This document shows positions 13,414 to 22,824 of a stretch of DNA of 64,000 nucleotides, piece by piece. Every line of letters starts with the position of its first letter. Position 1 is the stretch's first letter. The stretch is taken from positions 1 through 64,000 of the forward strand of contig NZ_LQPI01000039.1 of assembly GCF_002101775.1 (NCBI RefSeq), read 5' to 3'. Under the pieces are notes generated by a model, which worked only from the letters and a program-made list of their open reading frames with translations, was not told the origin of the DNA and did no database searches. The stretch comes from Mycolicibacter nonchromogenicus (GTDB lineage: Bacteria > Actinomycetota > Actinomycetes > Mycobacteriales > Mycobacteriaceae). The position numbers and the translations under genes are program-made.

Positions 13414-13458
13414 ATTAGGGGGCCACGCACGGTGGCCGACGGGCGCGCCGGGGTGCAG

Positions 13459-14319
13459 TTAGGCCGAGACGAGCTCCACGTCGTTGAGGATGGCGGCATC
13501 GTCACGCGAGGGTGCCACCACGTTGCCGAGCAGGCGGTCGCCGTCCTTCCACAGCCGCGCCCGCAGCGTCTCGCCCGGGAAGACCACTCCGGCGAACCGG
13601 GCACCAAAGGAACGGACCGCCCCGGCGTCGCCGTCCAGTGCGGTGTCCACCGCCGCCTTGCAGGTCATGCCGTAGGTGCACAGCCCGTGCAGGATGGGCC
13701 GGTCGAAGCCCGCCGCGGCCGCGAAGGCCGGGTCCGAGTGCAGCGGATTACGGTCGCCGCAGAGCCGGTAGAGCAGGGCCTGCTGCGGCGATACCGGGAT
13801 GTCGATCTCGAAATCCGGGGCCCGCTCGGGCAGCTCGCTCGACGTCGACGGACCGCGCTCACCGCCGAAGCCGCCCTCGCCGCGAGCGAAGATGGACCGG
13901 TGCTGCGTCCACAGCGGTGTGCCGTCGGTGCTGGTCACTGAGGTCTCGAGCACCACAACCGCGGCTTTGCCCTTGTCCCACACCTCGAGGATCCGGCTGA
14001 CTGCGCGGGCGCTGCCCGCCGGCGGCAGCGGCGCCGGCACGGTCACCTTCTCGGAGGCGTGCAGGATCTTGGCCAGATCGATCTCGATACCGGGCCAGCT
14101 CACCTTGGGCGGGTCCACCTCGTTGAACGAGGCGGCGACGCACCCGAAGGTCGGCAGCACCTGCGGCTTGCCGTCCACCACATAGCTCAACTCACGCGGA
14201 TCCATCGGGTCCGAACCGGCGCCCAGCGCCAGGTTGTAGAGCTGCACATTGGTTACGGTCCAGGAGAACTCGACCTGGCCGAATTCCGCTCCCAGTGCGA
14301 CGTCGAGATCGATCGCCAT
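13459..14319 (-). CDS. chsH3: Side-chain enoyl-CoA hydratase ChsH3 (double MaoC; Rv3538 type)
   Basis: This 286-residue tandem hot-dog (MaoC-like, hydratase-2) protein corresponds to M. tuberculosis Rv3538, which hydrates 3-oxo-cholest-4,22-dien-24-oyl-CoA with stereochemistry opposite to EchA19. The C-terminal domain carries the hydratase-2 signature YRLCGDRNPLHSDP (about residues 182-195) with Asp/His catalytic residues, followed by RPILHGLCTYG. It follows kstD by 3 bp and has no ribosome-site gap of its own, so both are made from the KstR-controlled kstD promoter. Confidence 0.92.
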   Translation of the reverse strand: MAIDLDVALGAEFGQVEFSWTVTNVQLYNLALGAGSDPMDPRELSYVVDGKPQVLPTFGCVAASFNEVDPPKVSWPGIEIDLAKILHASEKVTVPAPLPPAGSARAVSRILEVWDKGKAAVVVLETSVTSTDGTPLWTQHRSIFARGEGGFGGERGPSTSSELPERAPDFEIDIPVSPQQALLYRLCGDRNPLHSDPAFAAAAGFDRPILHGLCTYGMTCKAAVDTALDGDAGAVRSFGARFAGVVFPGETLRARLWKDGDRLLGNVVAPSRDDAAILNDVELVSA

Positions 14320-14322
14320 GTT

Positions 14323-16017
14323 CTAGGCCTTTCCAGATTGTGCGCGGGCGATGTCGAGGGCGGCCAGGTAGCCGAACGTCATCGCGGGTCCGATGGTGCC
14401 GCCCGGGCCGGGGTAGGTGTGGCCCATCACCGGTGCGCTCACGTTTCCTGCCGCATACAGCCCCGCGATGACACTGCCGTCGTCGCGCAGCGCCCGGCCG
14501 TTCACGTCGGTGCGGATCCCGCCCTTGGTGCCCAGGTCGCCCGGCACCATCTTGGCCGCGTAGAACGGGGCCTGGGCGATCTGGCCCAGGTTCGGGTTCG
14601 GCTTGTTGGTCGGGTCGCCGTAGTAGCGGTCGTAGGCGCTCTCACCGCGATGGAAGTCCTCGTCCACCCCGGTGCGCGCGAACTCGTTGAACCGCTCGAC
14701 GGTGGCGGCCAGTGCGGCGGCCGGAACGCCGGTCTTGGTCGCCAGCTCTTCCAGGGAGTCAGCGGAGACGATCACGCCGGACTCCAGCCACTTCTTCGGG
14801 ATCCGTTGGCCCGGCTGCAATCCCGCGAAGATGTAGTTGTTGCGGTAGCGCTGGTCGAAGATCAGCCAGGCGGGGATGTTCTCGCCGGGGCCGGGGCCCT
14901 GGCCGTATTCGCCGCCGTACATGTGGTGGCAGGCCTCGACGTAGGGCATCGATTCGTTCATGAACCGCTTGCCGGCCATGTTCACAATGATCGATCCGGG
15001 CGAGTTGCGCTCCGAGAGCGCGAACCACGGTGCACCGGGCAGCGGCACCGTCGGCCCCCACCAGGAGTCCTCCATGATGTCCAAGGCGGCGCCCAGCTTC
15101 TCACCGGCGATGATGCCCTCGCCGGTGTTGGCCTTCGCGCCCACGGTCCACTCGGTGGTGATCGGGGCGCGCTGGTACTTCACCCGCATCTGCTCGTTGT
15201 GCTCGAAGCCGCCGCTGGCCAGGATGACTCCCCGCCGCGCGCGGATCAGCCGCGGCTCGCTCGATTCGGAGTCGCCCGTCGCACGGACGTAGACACCGGC
15301 GACCACGCCGTTTTCCACGTAGAGGTCGGTCAACGCGGTGTTGAGCTCCACCGGAACCCCGGCCTGGCGCAGGGCGATGCGCAGCGGTGCGATCAGGGCC
15401 CGGCCCATGCCGACCAGGTTCTTGCCGGTGGCCTGAGCCCACATGGTGCGGGCGCCCACCTTGAGGCTGCGCAGCACTCCGCGCGGGTGGCGCTTGAGCT
15501 GGTTGAGCCGGACGTAGTCCTGCTGCATGACAACGACGTTCAGCGGCACCTTGCCGTAAGCCGGCTCCAGGTCGTTCATGTCCGGGCCCAGCTTCTTGGC
15601 GTTGAAGGGCTTCGGCTCGATCGAACGGCCGGTGGGCTTGCCGCCGGGCATCTCGGGGTAATAGTCGGCGTAACCCGGAACCCAGCACATCTTCAGCGGC
15701 GAGTTCTTCAGCACGAACGACAGCATCTCCGGCCCGCGCTGCAGGTAGGTGTCGATCTTCTCGGCCGGCACCACGTCACCGACGATGGTGTGCAGATAGG
15801 TGCGGGCCGCCTCGGGGTCGTCCTTGACGCCCGCCCGCTTCAGCACCTCGTTGTTGGGGATCCACACGCCCCCACCGGAGCGAGCGGTCGAGCCGCCGAA
15901 ATGGGCGGCTTTCTCGATGACGATGGTGGACAGTCCCTGGTGGGCGGCGGTGAGGGCGGCGACCATCCCGGCGCCGCCGCTTCCGACCACGACGACGTCG
16001 TACTCCTGTTCGGCCAT
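14323..16017 (-). CDS. kstD: 3-ketosteroid delta1-dehydrogenase KstD
   Basis: This FAD enzyme desaturates C1-C2 of ring A (androstenedione to androstadienedione, or the 9-hydroxy form), which with KshA leads to ring B opening. The 564 residues show the N-terminal dinucleotide site VVVVGSGGAG (7-16), the GGSTARSGGGVW block (about 41-52) and, near the C-terminus, the active-site Tyr/Gly loop GHTYPGPGGTIGPAMTFG. I start at MAEQEYDV, which aligns with M. tuberculosis MTVQEFDV. A Met three codons earlier lies inside the KstR operator. Confidence 0.95.
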   Translation of the reverse strand: MAEQEYDVVVVGSGGAGMVAALTAAHQGLSTIVIEKAAHFGGSTARSGGGVWIPNNEVLKRAGVKDDPEAARTYLHTIVGDVVPAEKIDTYLQRGPEMLSFVLKNSPLKMCWVPGYADYYPEMPGGKPTGRSIEPKPFNAKKLGPDMNDLEPAYGKVPLNVVVMQQDYVRLNQLKRHPRGVLRSLKVGARTMWAQATGKNLVGMGRALIAPLRIALRQAGVPVELNTALTDLYVENGVVAGVYVRATGDSESSEPRLIRARRGVILASGGFEHNEQMRVKYQRAPITTEWTVGAKANTGEGIIAGEKLGAALDIMEDSWWGPTVPLPGAPWFALSERNSPGSIIVNMAGKRFMNESMPYVEACHHMYGGEYGQGPGPGENIPAWLIFDQRYRNNYIFAGLQPGQRIPKKWLESGVIVSADSLEELATKTGVPAAALAATVERFNEFARTGVDEDFHRGESAYDRYYGDPTNKPNPNLGQIAQAPFYAAKMVPGDLGTKGGIRTDVNGRALRDDGSVIAGLYAAGNVSAPVMGHTYPGPGGTIGPAMTFGYLAALDIARAQSGKA

Positions 16018-16018
16018 G

Positions 16019-16032
16019 TAGAACACGTTATA
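16019..16032. promoter_or_regulatory. KstR operator of kstD-chsH3
   Basis: TAGAACACGTTATA matches TnnAACnnGTTnnA and abuts the kstD start, implying a very short or absent 5' leader. The site plus its following 8 bases is identical to the site upstream of hsaE. Confidence 0.88.
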
Positions 16033-16154
16033 GAATTGCCCCGCCCGGGCGCCAGTTGGCTGGCCCTATTGCTCGGGCGGCCCCGGGACAACTGTTCCCT
16101 ACCCTGCTGGTAACCCGTCGGTTCCGGCCAGGCCGGGCCAGACCCGCCGCGTAT

Positions 16155-16168
16155 TAGAACGTGTTCCA
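16155..16168. promoter_or_regulatory. KstR operator of the second CYP125 gene
   Basis: TAGAACGTGTTCCA matches TnnAACnnGTTnnA and lies about 115 bp upstream of the P450 start, facing away from the kstD site 120 bp to its left. Two separate operators in one divergent region suggest two promoters. Confidence 0.82.
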
Positions 16169-16281
16169 GTTTTGCCTTGTCAACGGGGTCTTTCTGCCCT
16201 TCCGGCTGAGGTAAACGCATGCTTTACTGGCGCGAGAACGCATCGTTTTCTCCTGCGGATCAGTAGTGAGGAGTTGTCATC

Positions 16282-17541
16282 GTGGCCAGCCCTGCTATCG
16301 CGTCAGCCACCGGCATTCCGGCCGGTTTGGATCTCACCGACCCCGACATCTATGCCGAACGTCTGCCCGACGCGGAGTTCGCCGCGTTGCGGCGCAGTGA
16401 GCCGATCAAGTGGATCGCCCAGCCGGACGACAAGAGCGGTGGATTCAAGGACGGCGGTTACTGGGCGATCACCCGGCACGAGGACATCAAGGAGATCTCG
16501 CGGCTCGACGACGTGTTCTCCAGTGAGATCAACGGAGCGATCCCGAGGTTCCACGACGAAACCACCCGGGAACAGCTCGACGCGCAACGAATCCTCATGC
16601 TCAACCAGGACGCCCCGAAGCACACCCGGCAGCGGCGGATCATTTCGCGTGGCTTCACTCCCCGGCACATCTTGCCGCTGCACGATGACCTGCAGGCGCG
16701 GGCGCAGGCGATCGCCAAGGAGGCGCTGGCCCGCGGGCGCGGCGACTTCGTGGTGGAAGTCGCATCGGAATTGCCCCTGCAGGCGATTGCCGGGCTGATG
16801 GGGGTGCCGCAGGAGGACCGCGGCAAGTTGTTCGACTGGACCAACCAGATGACGTCCTACGACGACCCGGAGTTCGCGCACTACGACCCGGCGGCCTCGG
16901 CGTTGGAGATCATCACCTACGGGCTCGAACTCGCGGAGCTCAAGCGGCGCAACCCCGGCCCCGACATCGTGACGACGCTGGTCGAGGCCGACGTCGACGG
17001 CGAGAAGCTCAATGATGACGAGCTGGGTTACTTCATCATCCTGTTGGCCGTGGCCGGCAGTGAGACCACGCGCAACTCGATCACCCAGGGGATGATGGCC
17101 TTCGTCGACCATCCCGACCAATGGGAGCTGTTCTGCAGGCAACGCCCGGCGACCACCGCCGACGAGGTGGTGCGCTGGGCCACCCCGGTGACGTCTTTCC
17201 AGCGCACCGCGACCCGCGATCACAACCTGAACGGCACGCTGATCAAGAAAGGCCAGCGGGTGGTGATGTTCTACCGCTCGGCCAACTTCGACGAGACGGT
17301 GTTCGACAAGCCGCAGGAGTTCAACATCCTGCGTGAGCCCAACCCGCACGTCGGGTTCGGTGGCACGGGTGCGCACTACTGCATCGGCACACACCTGGCG
17401 CGCATGACCATCGGGTTGATGTTCAACGCGATCGCCGACCACATCCCCGACCTCAAGCCCCTCGACACCCCGCAGCGCCTGCGCTCGGGCTGGCTCAACG
17501 GCATCAAGCATTGGCACGTCGACTACACCGGCGGTCGCTGA
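16282..17541 (+). CDS. Second CYP125-family steroid P450
   Basis: The 419-residue P450 is clearly a paralog of the first CYP125: HTRQRRIISRGFTPRH near residue 113, AGSETTRNSITQGMMAF in helix I, and the heme Cys near residue 370 in GFGGTGAHYCIG. It should oxidise the sterol C26 terminus or a related side chain. Its N-terminal third (DLTDPDIYAERLPDAEFA) resembles M. tuberculosis CYP125A1 more than the first copy does, while its C-terminus lacks the CPVAH tail. The GTG start has GAGGAG at 16267-16272. It has its own KstR site and sits between kstD and hsaE, a place where I recall no P450 in M. tuberculosis. Substrate preference cannot be read from sequence. Confidence 0.92.
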   Translation: MASPAIASATGIPAGLDLTDPDIYAERLPDAEFAALRRSEPIKWIAQPDDKSGGFKDGGYWAITRHEDIKEISRLDDVFSSEINGAIPRFHDETTREQLDAQRILMLNQDAPKHTRQRRIISRGFTPRHILPLHDDLQARAQAIAKEALARGRGDFVVEVASELPLQAIAGLMGVPQEDRGKLFDWTNQMTSYDDPEFAHYDPAASALEIITYGLELAELKRRNPGPDIVTTLVEADVDGEKLNDDELGYFIILLAVAGSETTRNSITQGMMAFVDHPDQWELFCRQRPATTADEVVRWATPVTSFQRTATRDHNLNGTLIKKGQRVVMFYRSANFDETVFDKPQEFNILREPNPHVGFGGTGAHYCIGTHLARMTIGLMFNAIADHIPDLKPLDTPQRLRSGWLNGIKHWHVDYTGGR

Positions 17542-17608
17542 TCGCACGCCGCCGGAGTGGTTGGCCCGTCGGGTAGCAGGCGCCGGACTCGTCTCGGTGC
17601 CGGCGTTT

Positions 17609-17622
17609 TAGAACACGTTATA
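17609..17622. promoter_or_regulatory. KstR operator of hsaE-hsaG-hsaF
   Basis: TAGAACACGTTATA matches TnnAACnnGTTnnA, 61 bp upstream of the hsaE ATG. The same 22-bp sequence is found at the kstD operator. Confidence 0.88.
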
Positions 17623-17682
17623 GAATTGCCGCTGAACGGCTCGTTTTCACCCGCTCCACACCACCCGAGGGGACCATCGAAG

Positions 17683-18468
17683 ATGCTCAGCGCCCAGATC
17701 CGTGAGGAACTCGCTGCCGAGTTGGCGCAGGCGGAGCGGAGTCGGATTCCGATCTCGCCCCTGACAGCGGCTCAGCCAGGTATCGACGTCGTCGACGCCT
17801 ACGAGATCCAGCTGATCAACATCCGCCAGCGGATCGCCGAGGGCGCCCGCGTCGTCGGACACAAGGTCGGTCTGTCCAGCGAGGCGATGCAACAGATGAT
17901 GGGCGTCGACGAACCGGACTACGGCCATTTGCTCAACGAGATGCAGGTGTTCGAGGACAAGCCGGTCAAGGCGTCGAACTACCTCTACCCACGGGTCGAG
18001 GTGGAGGTCGCGTTCATTCTGGCCGAGGACCTGCCGGGCGCGGACTGCACCGAGGAGCACGTGCTGGCCGCCACCGAGGCGTTCGCCCCGGCGATCGAAT
18101 TGATCGACAGCCGGATCAGCGACTGGAAGATCAAACTCTGCGACACCATCGCCGACAACGCCTCCTCGGCGGGATTCGTGCTGGGCACGCAGCGGGTCAA
18201 GTCGGGCGACATCGATATCAAGAACATCGATGCCACGTTGACCAAGAACGGCGAGGTGGTGGCGCAGGGCCGCAGTGACGCGGTGCTGGGCAATCCGGTC
18301 ACCGCGGTGGCCTGGCTGGCTCGCAAGGTGGAAAGCTTTGGGGTGCGGTTGAAGGCAGGCGACATCGTCTTGCCGGGCACCGCCACCCGGGCCATCGACG
18401 TACACGCCGGCGACGACTGTGTCGCCGAGTTCTCCGGGCTGGGTTCAGTCCGGCTGGTTTTCGAATAG
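17683..18468 (+). CDS. hsaE: 2-hydroxyhexa-2,4-dienoate hydratase HsaE
   Basis: HsaE hydrates the 2-hydroxy-dienoate released by HsaD from rings A/B, giving 4-hydroxy-2-oxohexanoate. The 261 residues equal the M. tuberculosis length. Fumarylacetoacetase/MhpD-type motifs are GHKVGLSSEAMQQMMGVDEPDYG (about residues 58-80), PRVEVEVAFIL (about 104) with metal-binding Glu, and IELIDSRI. The ATG follows GAGGGGACC; an upstream in-frame ATG precedes the KstR box and is rejected. It heads hsaE-hsaG-hsaF. Confidence 0.94.
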   Translation: MLSAQIREELAAELAQAERSRIPISPLTAAQPGIDVVDAYEIQLINIRQRIAEGARVVGHKVGLSSEAMQQMMGVDEPDYGHLLNEMQVFEDKPVKASNYLYPRVEVEVAFILAEDLPGADCTEEHVLAATEAFAPAIELIDSRISDWKIKLCDTIADNASSAGFVLGTQRVKSGDIDIKNIDATLTKNGEVVAQGRSDAVLGNPVTAVAWLARKVESFGVRLKAGDIVLPGTATRAIDVHAGDDCVAEFSGLGSVRLVFE

Positions 18469-18489
18469 ATTCGAATAGAGGAGCTTTTT

Positions 18490-19422
18490 ATGGCTGCTAA
18501 GGCCTCTGTGGCGATTGTCGGGTCGGGCAATATCAGTACCGATCTGTTGTATAAGTTGCTGCGTTCGGAGTGGTTGGAGCCGCGCTGGATGATCGGCATT
18601 GACCCGGAGTCTGAGGGTTTGGCGCGGGCCCGCAAGCTTGGCCTGGAGACGTCAGCTGAAGGTGCGGATTGGTTGTTGGGTTTGGATGAGAAGCCGGATT
18701 TCGTCTTCGAGGCCACCAGCGCTTATGTGCACAAGGCGTACGCGCCGAAGTATGAGGCGGCGGGGATTCGGGCGATTGATTTGACTCCGGCTGCGGTGGG
18801 TCCGGCGGTGATTCCGCCGGCGAACCTGCATGAGCATGTTGATGCGCCCAACGTCAACATGATCACCTGCGGTGGCCAGGCCACGATTCCGATTGTGTAC
18901 GCGGTGACGCGTGCGGTCGCGCAGCAGGGCGGGGTGGTGCCGTATGCGGAGATCGTGGCGTCGGTGGCGTCGGTGTCGGCGGGGCCGGGTACGCGGGCCA
19001 ATATCGATGAGTTCACCAAGACCACCTCGCGGGGGGTGGAGACCATCGGTGGTGCGCAGAAGGGCAAGGCGATCATTATCTTGAACCCGGCTGATCCGCC
19101 GATGATCATGCGCGACACCATTTTCTGCCAGATCCCTGAGGACGCTGACCGGGATGCGATCACCGCATCCATCAAGGATGTGGTGGCGCAGGTGCAGACC
19201 TATGTGCCGGGGTATCGGTTGCTCAATGAGCCGCAGTTCGACGAGCCGTCGCTGAATTCCGGGGGGCGTGCGGTGGTGACGACGTTCGTCGAGGTCGAGG
19301 GTGCCGGTGATTACCTGCCCCCCTACGCGGGCAACTTGGACATCATGACTGCTGCGGCTACCAAGGTCGGCGAGGAGATCGCCCGCGAGATGGCCGGTGT
19401 GAGTGCTGGAGGAGCCAAATGA
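18490..19422 (+). CDS. hsaG: Acylating aldehyde dehydrogenase HsaG
   Basis: HsaG oxidises propanal (or acetaldehyde) channelled from HsaF to propionyl-CoA (or acetyl-CoA) with NAD. The 310 residues show the Rossmann start [14 protein letters not shown] (residues 7-20) and the catalytic Cys in [11 protein letters not shown] (about residue 127). It starts 21 bp after hsaE and overlaps hsaF (ATGA). Codon use differs from hsaE: many T- and G-ending codons (GAT, GGT, TTG, GCG, ATT) instead of the C-ending ones of its neighbours. Confidence 0.94.
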   Translation: MAAKASVAIVGSGNISTDLLYKLLRSEWLEPRWMIGIDPESEGLARARKLGLETSAEGADWLLGLDEKPDFVFEATSAYVHKAYAPKYEAAGIRAIDLTPAAVGPAVIPPANLHEHVDAPNVNMITCGGQATIPIVYAVTRAVAQQGGVVPYAEIVASVASVSAGPGTRANIDEFTKTTSRGVETIGGAQKGKAIIILNPADPPMIMRDTIFCQIPEDADRDAITASIKDVVAQVQTYVPGYRLLNEPQFDEPSLNSGGRAVVTTFVEVEGAGDYLPPYAGNLDIMTAAATKVGEEIAREMAGVSAGGAK

Positions 19423-20447
19423 GCGACCACATCTTCGATGTGCGGATCACCGACACCTCGCTGCGCGACGGTTCCCATCACAAGCGGCATCAGTTCACGC
19501 GCGAGGAGGTGTCGGCGATCGTGGCGGCGATCGATGCCGCCGGTGTGCCGGTGATCGAGGTGACCCACGGTGATGGGCTGGGCGGGTCGAGTTTCAACTA
19601 CGGGTTTTCCAAGACTCCTGATCAGGAGTTGATCAAGCTGGCGGCGCAGACCGCCCGTGATGCCCGGATCGCGTTTTTGATGCTGCCCGGGGTGGCCACC
19701 AAGGAGGACATGAAGGAGGCGCAGGGCAACGGTGGACAGATCTGTCGGATCGCCACGCACTGCACCGAGGCCGATGTCTCCGTTCAGCATTTCGGTTTGG
19801 CCCGTGAACTCGGGTTGGAGACCGTCGGGTTTTTGATGATGGCCCACACGGTGTCTCCGGAGAAGCTGGCCGGCCAGGCCCGCATCATGGCCGATGCGGG
19901 GTGCCAGTGCGTGTATGTGGTGGATTCGGCCGGTGCGCTGGTGCTCGAGGGTGTGCGGGATCGGGTGGCGGCGCTGGTCGCTGAGCTCGGTGATGATGCG
20001 CAGGTGGGTTTCCACGGGCATGAGAACCTCGGGCTTGGGGTGGCCAACTCGTTGGAGGCGGTGCGGGCCGGGGCCAAGCAGATCGACGGTTCGGTGCGCC
20101 GGTTCGGTGCCGGTGCGGGCAACGCCCCGGTCGAAGCCCTGATCGGGGTGTTCGACAAGGTGGGGATCAAGACCGGTATCGATTTCTTCGACATCGCTGA
20201 TGCCGCCGAGGAAGTGGTGCGCCCGGCGATGCCGGCCGAGTGCGTGCTGGACCGTAACGCGTTGATCATGGGCTACTCCGGGGTGTACTCCAGCTTCCTC
20301 AAGCACGCGGTGCGCCAAGGTGAGCGCTACGGCGTGCCGGCCCATGAGCTGCTGCACCGGGCCGGTCAGCGCAAACTGATCGGCGGCCAGGAGGACCAGC
20401 TCATCGACATCGCCCTGGAAATCCAGCGGGAGCGAGCCGGGAAATAA
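19419..20447 (+). CDS. hsaF: 4-hydroxy-2-oxohexanoate aldolase HsaF
   Basis: This DmpG-type class II aldolase splits 4-hydroxy-2-oxohexanoate into pyruvate and propanal, forming a channelling complex with HsaG. The 342 residues carry [19 protein letters not shown] (about 8-26, Asp metal ligand and Arg/His catalytic residues) and the metal-binding HGHENLG near residue 200. The start overlaps the hsaG stop by 4 nt. The unusual codon preference of hsaG continues through most of this gene and fades near its end. Confidence 0.95.
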   Translation: MSDHIFDVRITDTSLRDGSHHKRHQFTREEVSAIVAAIDAAGVPVIEVTHGDGLGGSSFNYGFSKTPDQELIKLAAQTARDARIAFLMLPGVATKEDMKEAQGNGGQICRIATHCTEADVSVQHFGLARELGLETVGFLMMAHTVSPEKLAGQARIMADAGCQCVYVVDSAGALVLEGVRDRVAALVAELGDDAQVGFHGHENLGLGVANSLEAVRAGAKQIDGSVRRFGAGAGNAPVEALIGVFDKVGIKTGIDFFDIADAAEEVVRPAMPAECVLDRNALIMGYSGVYSSFLKHAVRQGERYGVPAHELLHRAGQRKLIGGQEDQLIDIALEIQRERAGK

Positions 20448-20454
20448 CCCCCAC

Positions 20455-22536
20455 ATGACGGTGCGGCCGCAGGCCCAGGCGATTCTGGAGCAGCTGGCCG
20501 GACCGCAGGCGCGGTTGCGCGACGACCAGTGGGCTGCGATCGAGGCGCTGGTCGTCGGGCGCCGCCGCGCGCTGGTGGTGCAGCGGACCGGCTGGGGCAA
20601 GTCCGCGGTGTACTTCATCGCGGCCAAGCTGCTGCGCGCCGGCGGGCACGGGCCCACGGTGATCGTCTCGCCGCTGCTGGCGTTGATGCGCAACCAGGTC
20701 GCCGCAGCCGAACGCGCCGGGGTGCACGCGGCCACCATCAACTCGTCGAACGTCACCGAGTGGGCCGAGGTGCAACGCCGGGTGACCGCCGGCGAACTCG
20801 ACGTGTTGCTGGTCAGTCCGGAGCGGCTCAACAATCCCGACTTCCGCGACGAGGTGTTGCCGGCGCTGGCGGCCCGGGCCGGACTGGTCGTGGTCGACGA
20901 GGCCCACTGCGTGTCCGATTGGGGCCATGACTTCCGGCCGGACTACCGGCGTATCCGCACCCTGATCGCCGAGCTCGGCGCCGACATCCCGGTGCTGGCC
21001 ACCACGGCAACCGCCAACGACCGGGTGGTCGCCGATGTCGCCGGCCAGCTCGGGGTCGGCGGTTCTGACACGCTGGTGCTGCGTGGCGGCCTGGACCGCG
21101 AATCGTTGCGGATGTCGGTGGTTCAAGCCGGTGGCCCCGCTGCGCGGGCAGCCTGGATCGGAGCTCACCTGGAACAGCTGCCCGGATCCGGGATCGTCTA
21201 CACGCTCACCGTGGCCCAAGCCCACGATGTGGCTGCCGACCTGCGCGAACAGGGATTCGCCGTGGCCGCCTACACCGGCTCGACCGACTCGGCGGATCGC
21301 GAGCAGCTCGAGGCGGATCTGCTGGCCAATCGAGTCAAGGCGCTGATCGCCACCTCGGCGCTGGGCATGGGATTCGACAAGCCCGACCTGGGGTTCGTCG
21401 TGCACTTGGGTGCGCCGTCCTCGCCGATCGCCTACTACCAGCAGGTCGGCCGCGCCGGGCGCGCCACCACCAGCGCCGAGGTGATCCTGTTGCCCGGCAC
21501 CGAGGACGCCGACATCTGGCGCTACTTCGCGTCGCTGGCCTTCCCCCCGGAACCCTTGGTGCGCAAAGTCATCGGCGAACTGTCGCCGGATCAGCCGCTG
21601 TCGACACCGGCGCTGGAAGCACGCGTCGACCTGAATCGGTCGCGATTGGAGATGGTGCTCAAGGTCCTCGACGTCGACGGCGCGGTGCGCCGAGTCAAGG
21701 GCGGATGGCTGGGCACCGGAGCCCCGTGGACCTACGACGAGCAGCGCTACCGCAAGCTCGAAGAGCTGCGGCGGGCTGAGCAGCAGGCGATGCTGGACTA
21801 CCAGGCCACCGACGGCTGCCGGATGAGTTTCCTGCGCGCCCAGCTCAACGACCCCGAGCTTGAAGCGGGGGAGCGCTGCGGGCGGTGCGACAACTGCGCC
21901 GGGCCGCGGTTTGATGCCGCGGTGGATCCCGGCGCCGCCGCCGCCACCCGGGAGCGGCTGATGCGTCCCGGAGTGGAGATCACGCCGCGCCGGCAGTGGC
22001 CGTCGGGCCTGGCGCAGCTCGGCGTCAAACTCTCCGGCCGGATCACCGACGGGCCGGAGCCGGGCCGCGTCATCGGCCGGCTCACCGATCTGGGCTGGGG
22101 CGCCCGGCTGCGGCGCCTGCTCGACGAGCCGGACCAGCCCGTGCCCGACGAGGTGGTCCGCGCCGCCGTGAGTGTGCTGGCCGGCTGGCAGTGGCAGACC
22201 CGGCCGACCGCGGTGCTGGGCCTGGACTCGGCCACGCACCCGGTGCTGATCGCCTCGTTGACCGACCGGCTGGCCGAACTCGGGCGCCTGACCCGGCTGG
22301 ACACGTTGCGGTATGCACCGAACCGGCGAGCGACGGCGGCAGCGAACTCTGCCTACCGGGTCGCCGCGCTGCAGGGTTGCTGGCTGCCGCCCGCGGAGCT
22401 ACCGGCGGATATCGGCCCGGTGCTGTTAGTCGACGACGTGACCGACACCGGGTGGACGTTGACGATGGCCGCCCGACTGGTGCGCGCCGCGGGCGCACCG
22501 CAGGTGCTGCCGTTCGCCCTGGCCAGCGTGAACTGA
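20455..22536 (+). CDS. RecQ-type DNA helicase fused to a phosphoribosyltransferase-like domain
   Basis: The 693-residue protein has SF2 helicase motifs: QRTGWGKSA (Walker A, about 43-51), VVDEAHCVSDWGHD (motif II, about 145-158), TTATAN (motif III) and QVGRAGR (motif VI, about 330). A RecQ-like zinc site follows (CRMSF...CGRCDNC, about 457-484). After a linker, the last 170 residues end with VLLVDDVTDTGWT (about 659), the PRPP-binding loop of type I phosphoribosyltransferases, related to ComF. It probably unwinds DNA in repair; the role of the second domain is unknown. It starts 7 bp after hsaF, so it may be co-transcribed with steroid genes although it is functionally unrelated. M. tuberculosis has PPE genes here instead. 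Confidence 0.88.
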   Translation: MTVRPQAQAILEQLAGPQARLRDDQWAAIEALVVGRRRALVVQRTGWGKSAVYFIAAKLLRAGGHGPTVIVSPLLALMRNQVAAAERAGVHAATINSSNVTEWAEVQRRVTAGELDVLLVSPERLNNPDFRDEVLPALAARAGLVVVDEAHCVSDWGHDFRPDYRRIRTLIAELGADIPVLATTATANDRVVADVAGQLGVGGSDTLVLRGGLDRESLRMSVVQAGGPAARAAWIGAHLEQLPGSGIVYTLTVAQAHDVAADLREQGFAVAAYTGSTDSADREQLEADLLANRVKALIATSALGMGFDKPDLGFVVHLGAPSSPIAYYQQVGRAGRATTSAEVILLPGTEDADIWRYFASLAFPPEPLVRKVIGELSPDQPLSTPALEARVDLNRSRLEMVLKVLDVDGAVRRVKGGWLGTGAPWTYDEQRYRKLEELRRAEQQAMLDYQATDGCRMSFLRAQLNDPELEAGERCGRCDNCAGPRFDAAVDPGAAAATRERLMRPGVEITPRRQWPSGLAQLGVKLSGRITDGPEPGRVIGRLTDLGWGARLRRLLDEPDQPVPDEVVRAAVSVLAGWQWQTRPTAVLGLDSATHPVLIASLTDRLAELGRLTRLDTLRYAPNRRATAAANSAYRVAALQGCWLPPAELPADIGPVLLVDDVTDTGWTLTMAARLVRAAGAPQVLPFALASVN

Positions 22537-22557
22537 GAACGCGCGTACCGTCGAAAG

Positions 22558-22824
22558 ATGAGCGGAATCACTCGAGCGATCGCGGTCGGCCTGCTCAGCG
22601 TGGCCGCTGTCGTGGCACCGGTGGCCAGCGCCGCACCGCAGTGCGATCAGACCGTCGGCGAATCCATCGACGCCTACCTGAACCGGCATCCGGACGTCCG
22701 GGCGGAACTGGACGAACGAGGCAGGCAGGAGGATCCCGGCGCCCCGAATCCGACGCTGTCCTACCTCGAACGGCACCCGCATGTCCGGGAGGCGTTGATC
22801 ACGCTGTCCCAGCAGTGTGTGTGA
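22558..22824 (+). CDS. Small secreted hemophore-like protein
   Basis: The 88-residue product has a signal peptide (TRAIAVGLLSVAAVVAPVASAA, cleavage after about residue 26). The mature helical domain of about 60 residues has one Cys near each end (QCDQ and QQCV), which could form a disulfide. Two repeats of an [LR]xRHPxVR motif (NRHPDVRAEL, ERHPHVREAL) recall the mycobacterial Rv0203-type hemophore-related family, but the match is weak and no heme ligand is evident. It starts 21 bp after the helicase gene, and its last 26 bases overlap the convergent EthD gene. Confidence 0.6.
   Translation: MSGITRAIAVGLLSVAAVVAPVASAAPQCDQTVGESIDAYLNRHPDVRAELDERGRQEDPGAPNPTLSYLERHPHVREALITLSQQCV

Noticed and set aside
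20401..22239. Long 612-codon minus-strand frame opposite the RecQ gene
   Set aside because: The plus-strand frame has complete helicase motifs; the antisense product is low-complexity and typical of GC-rich shadow frames.
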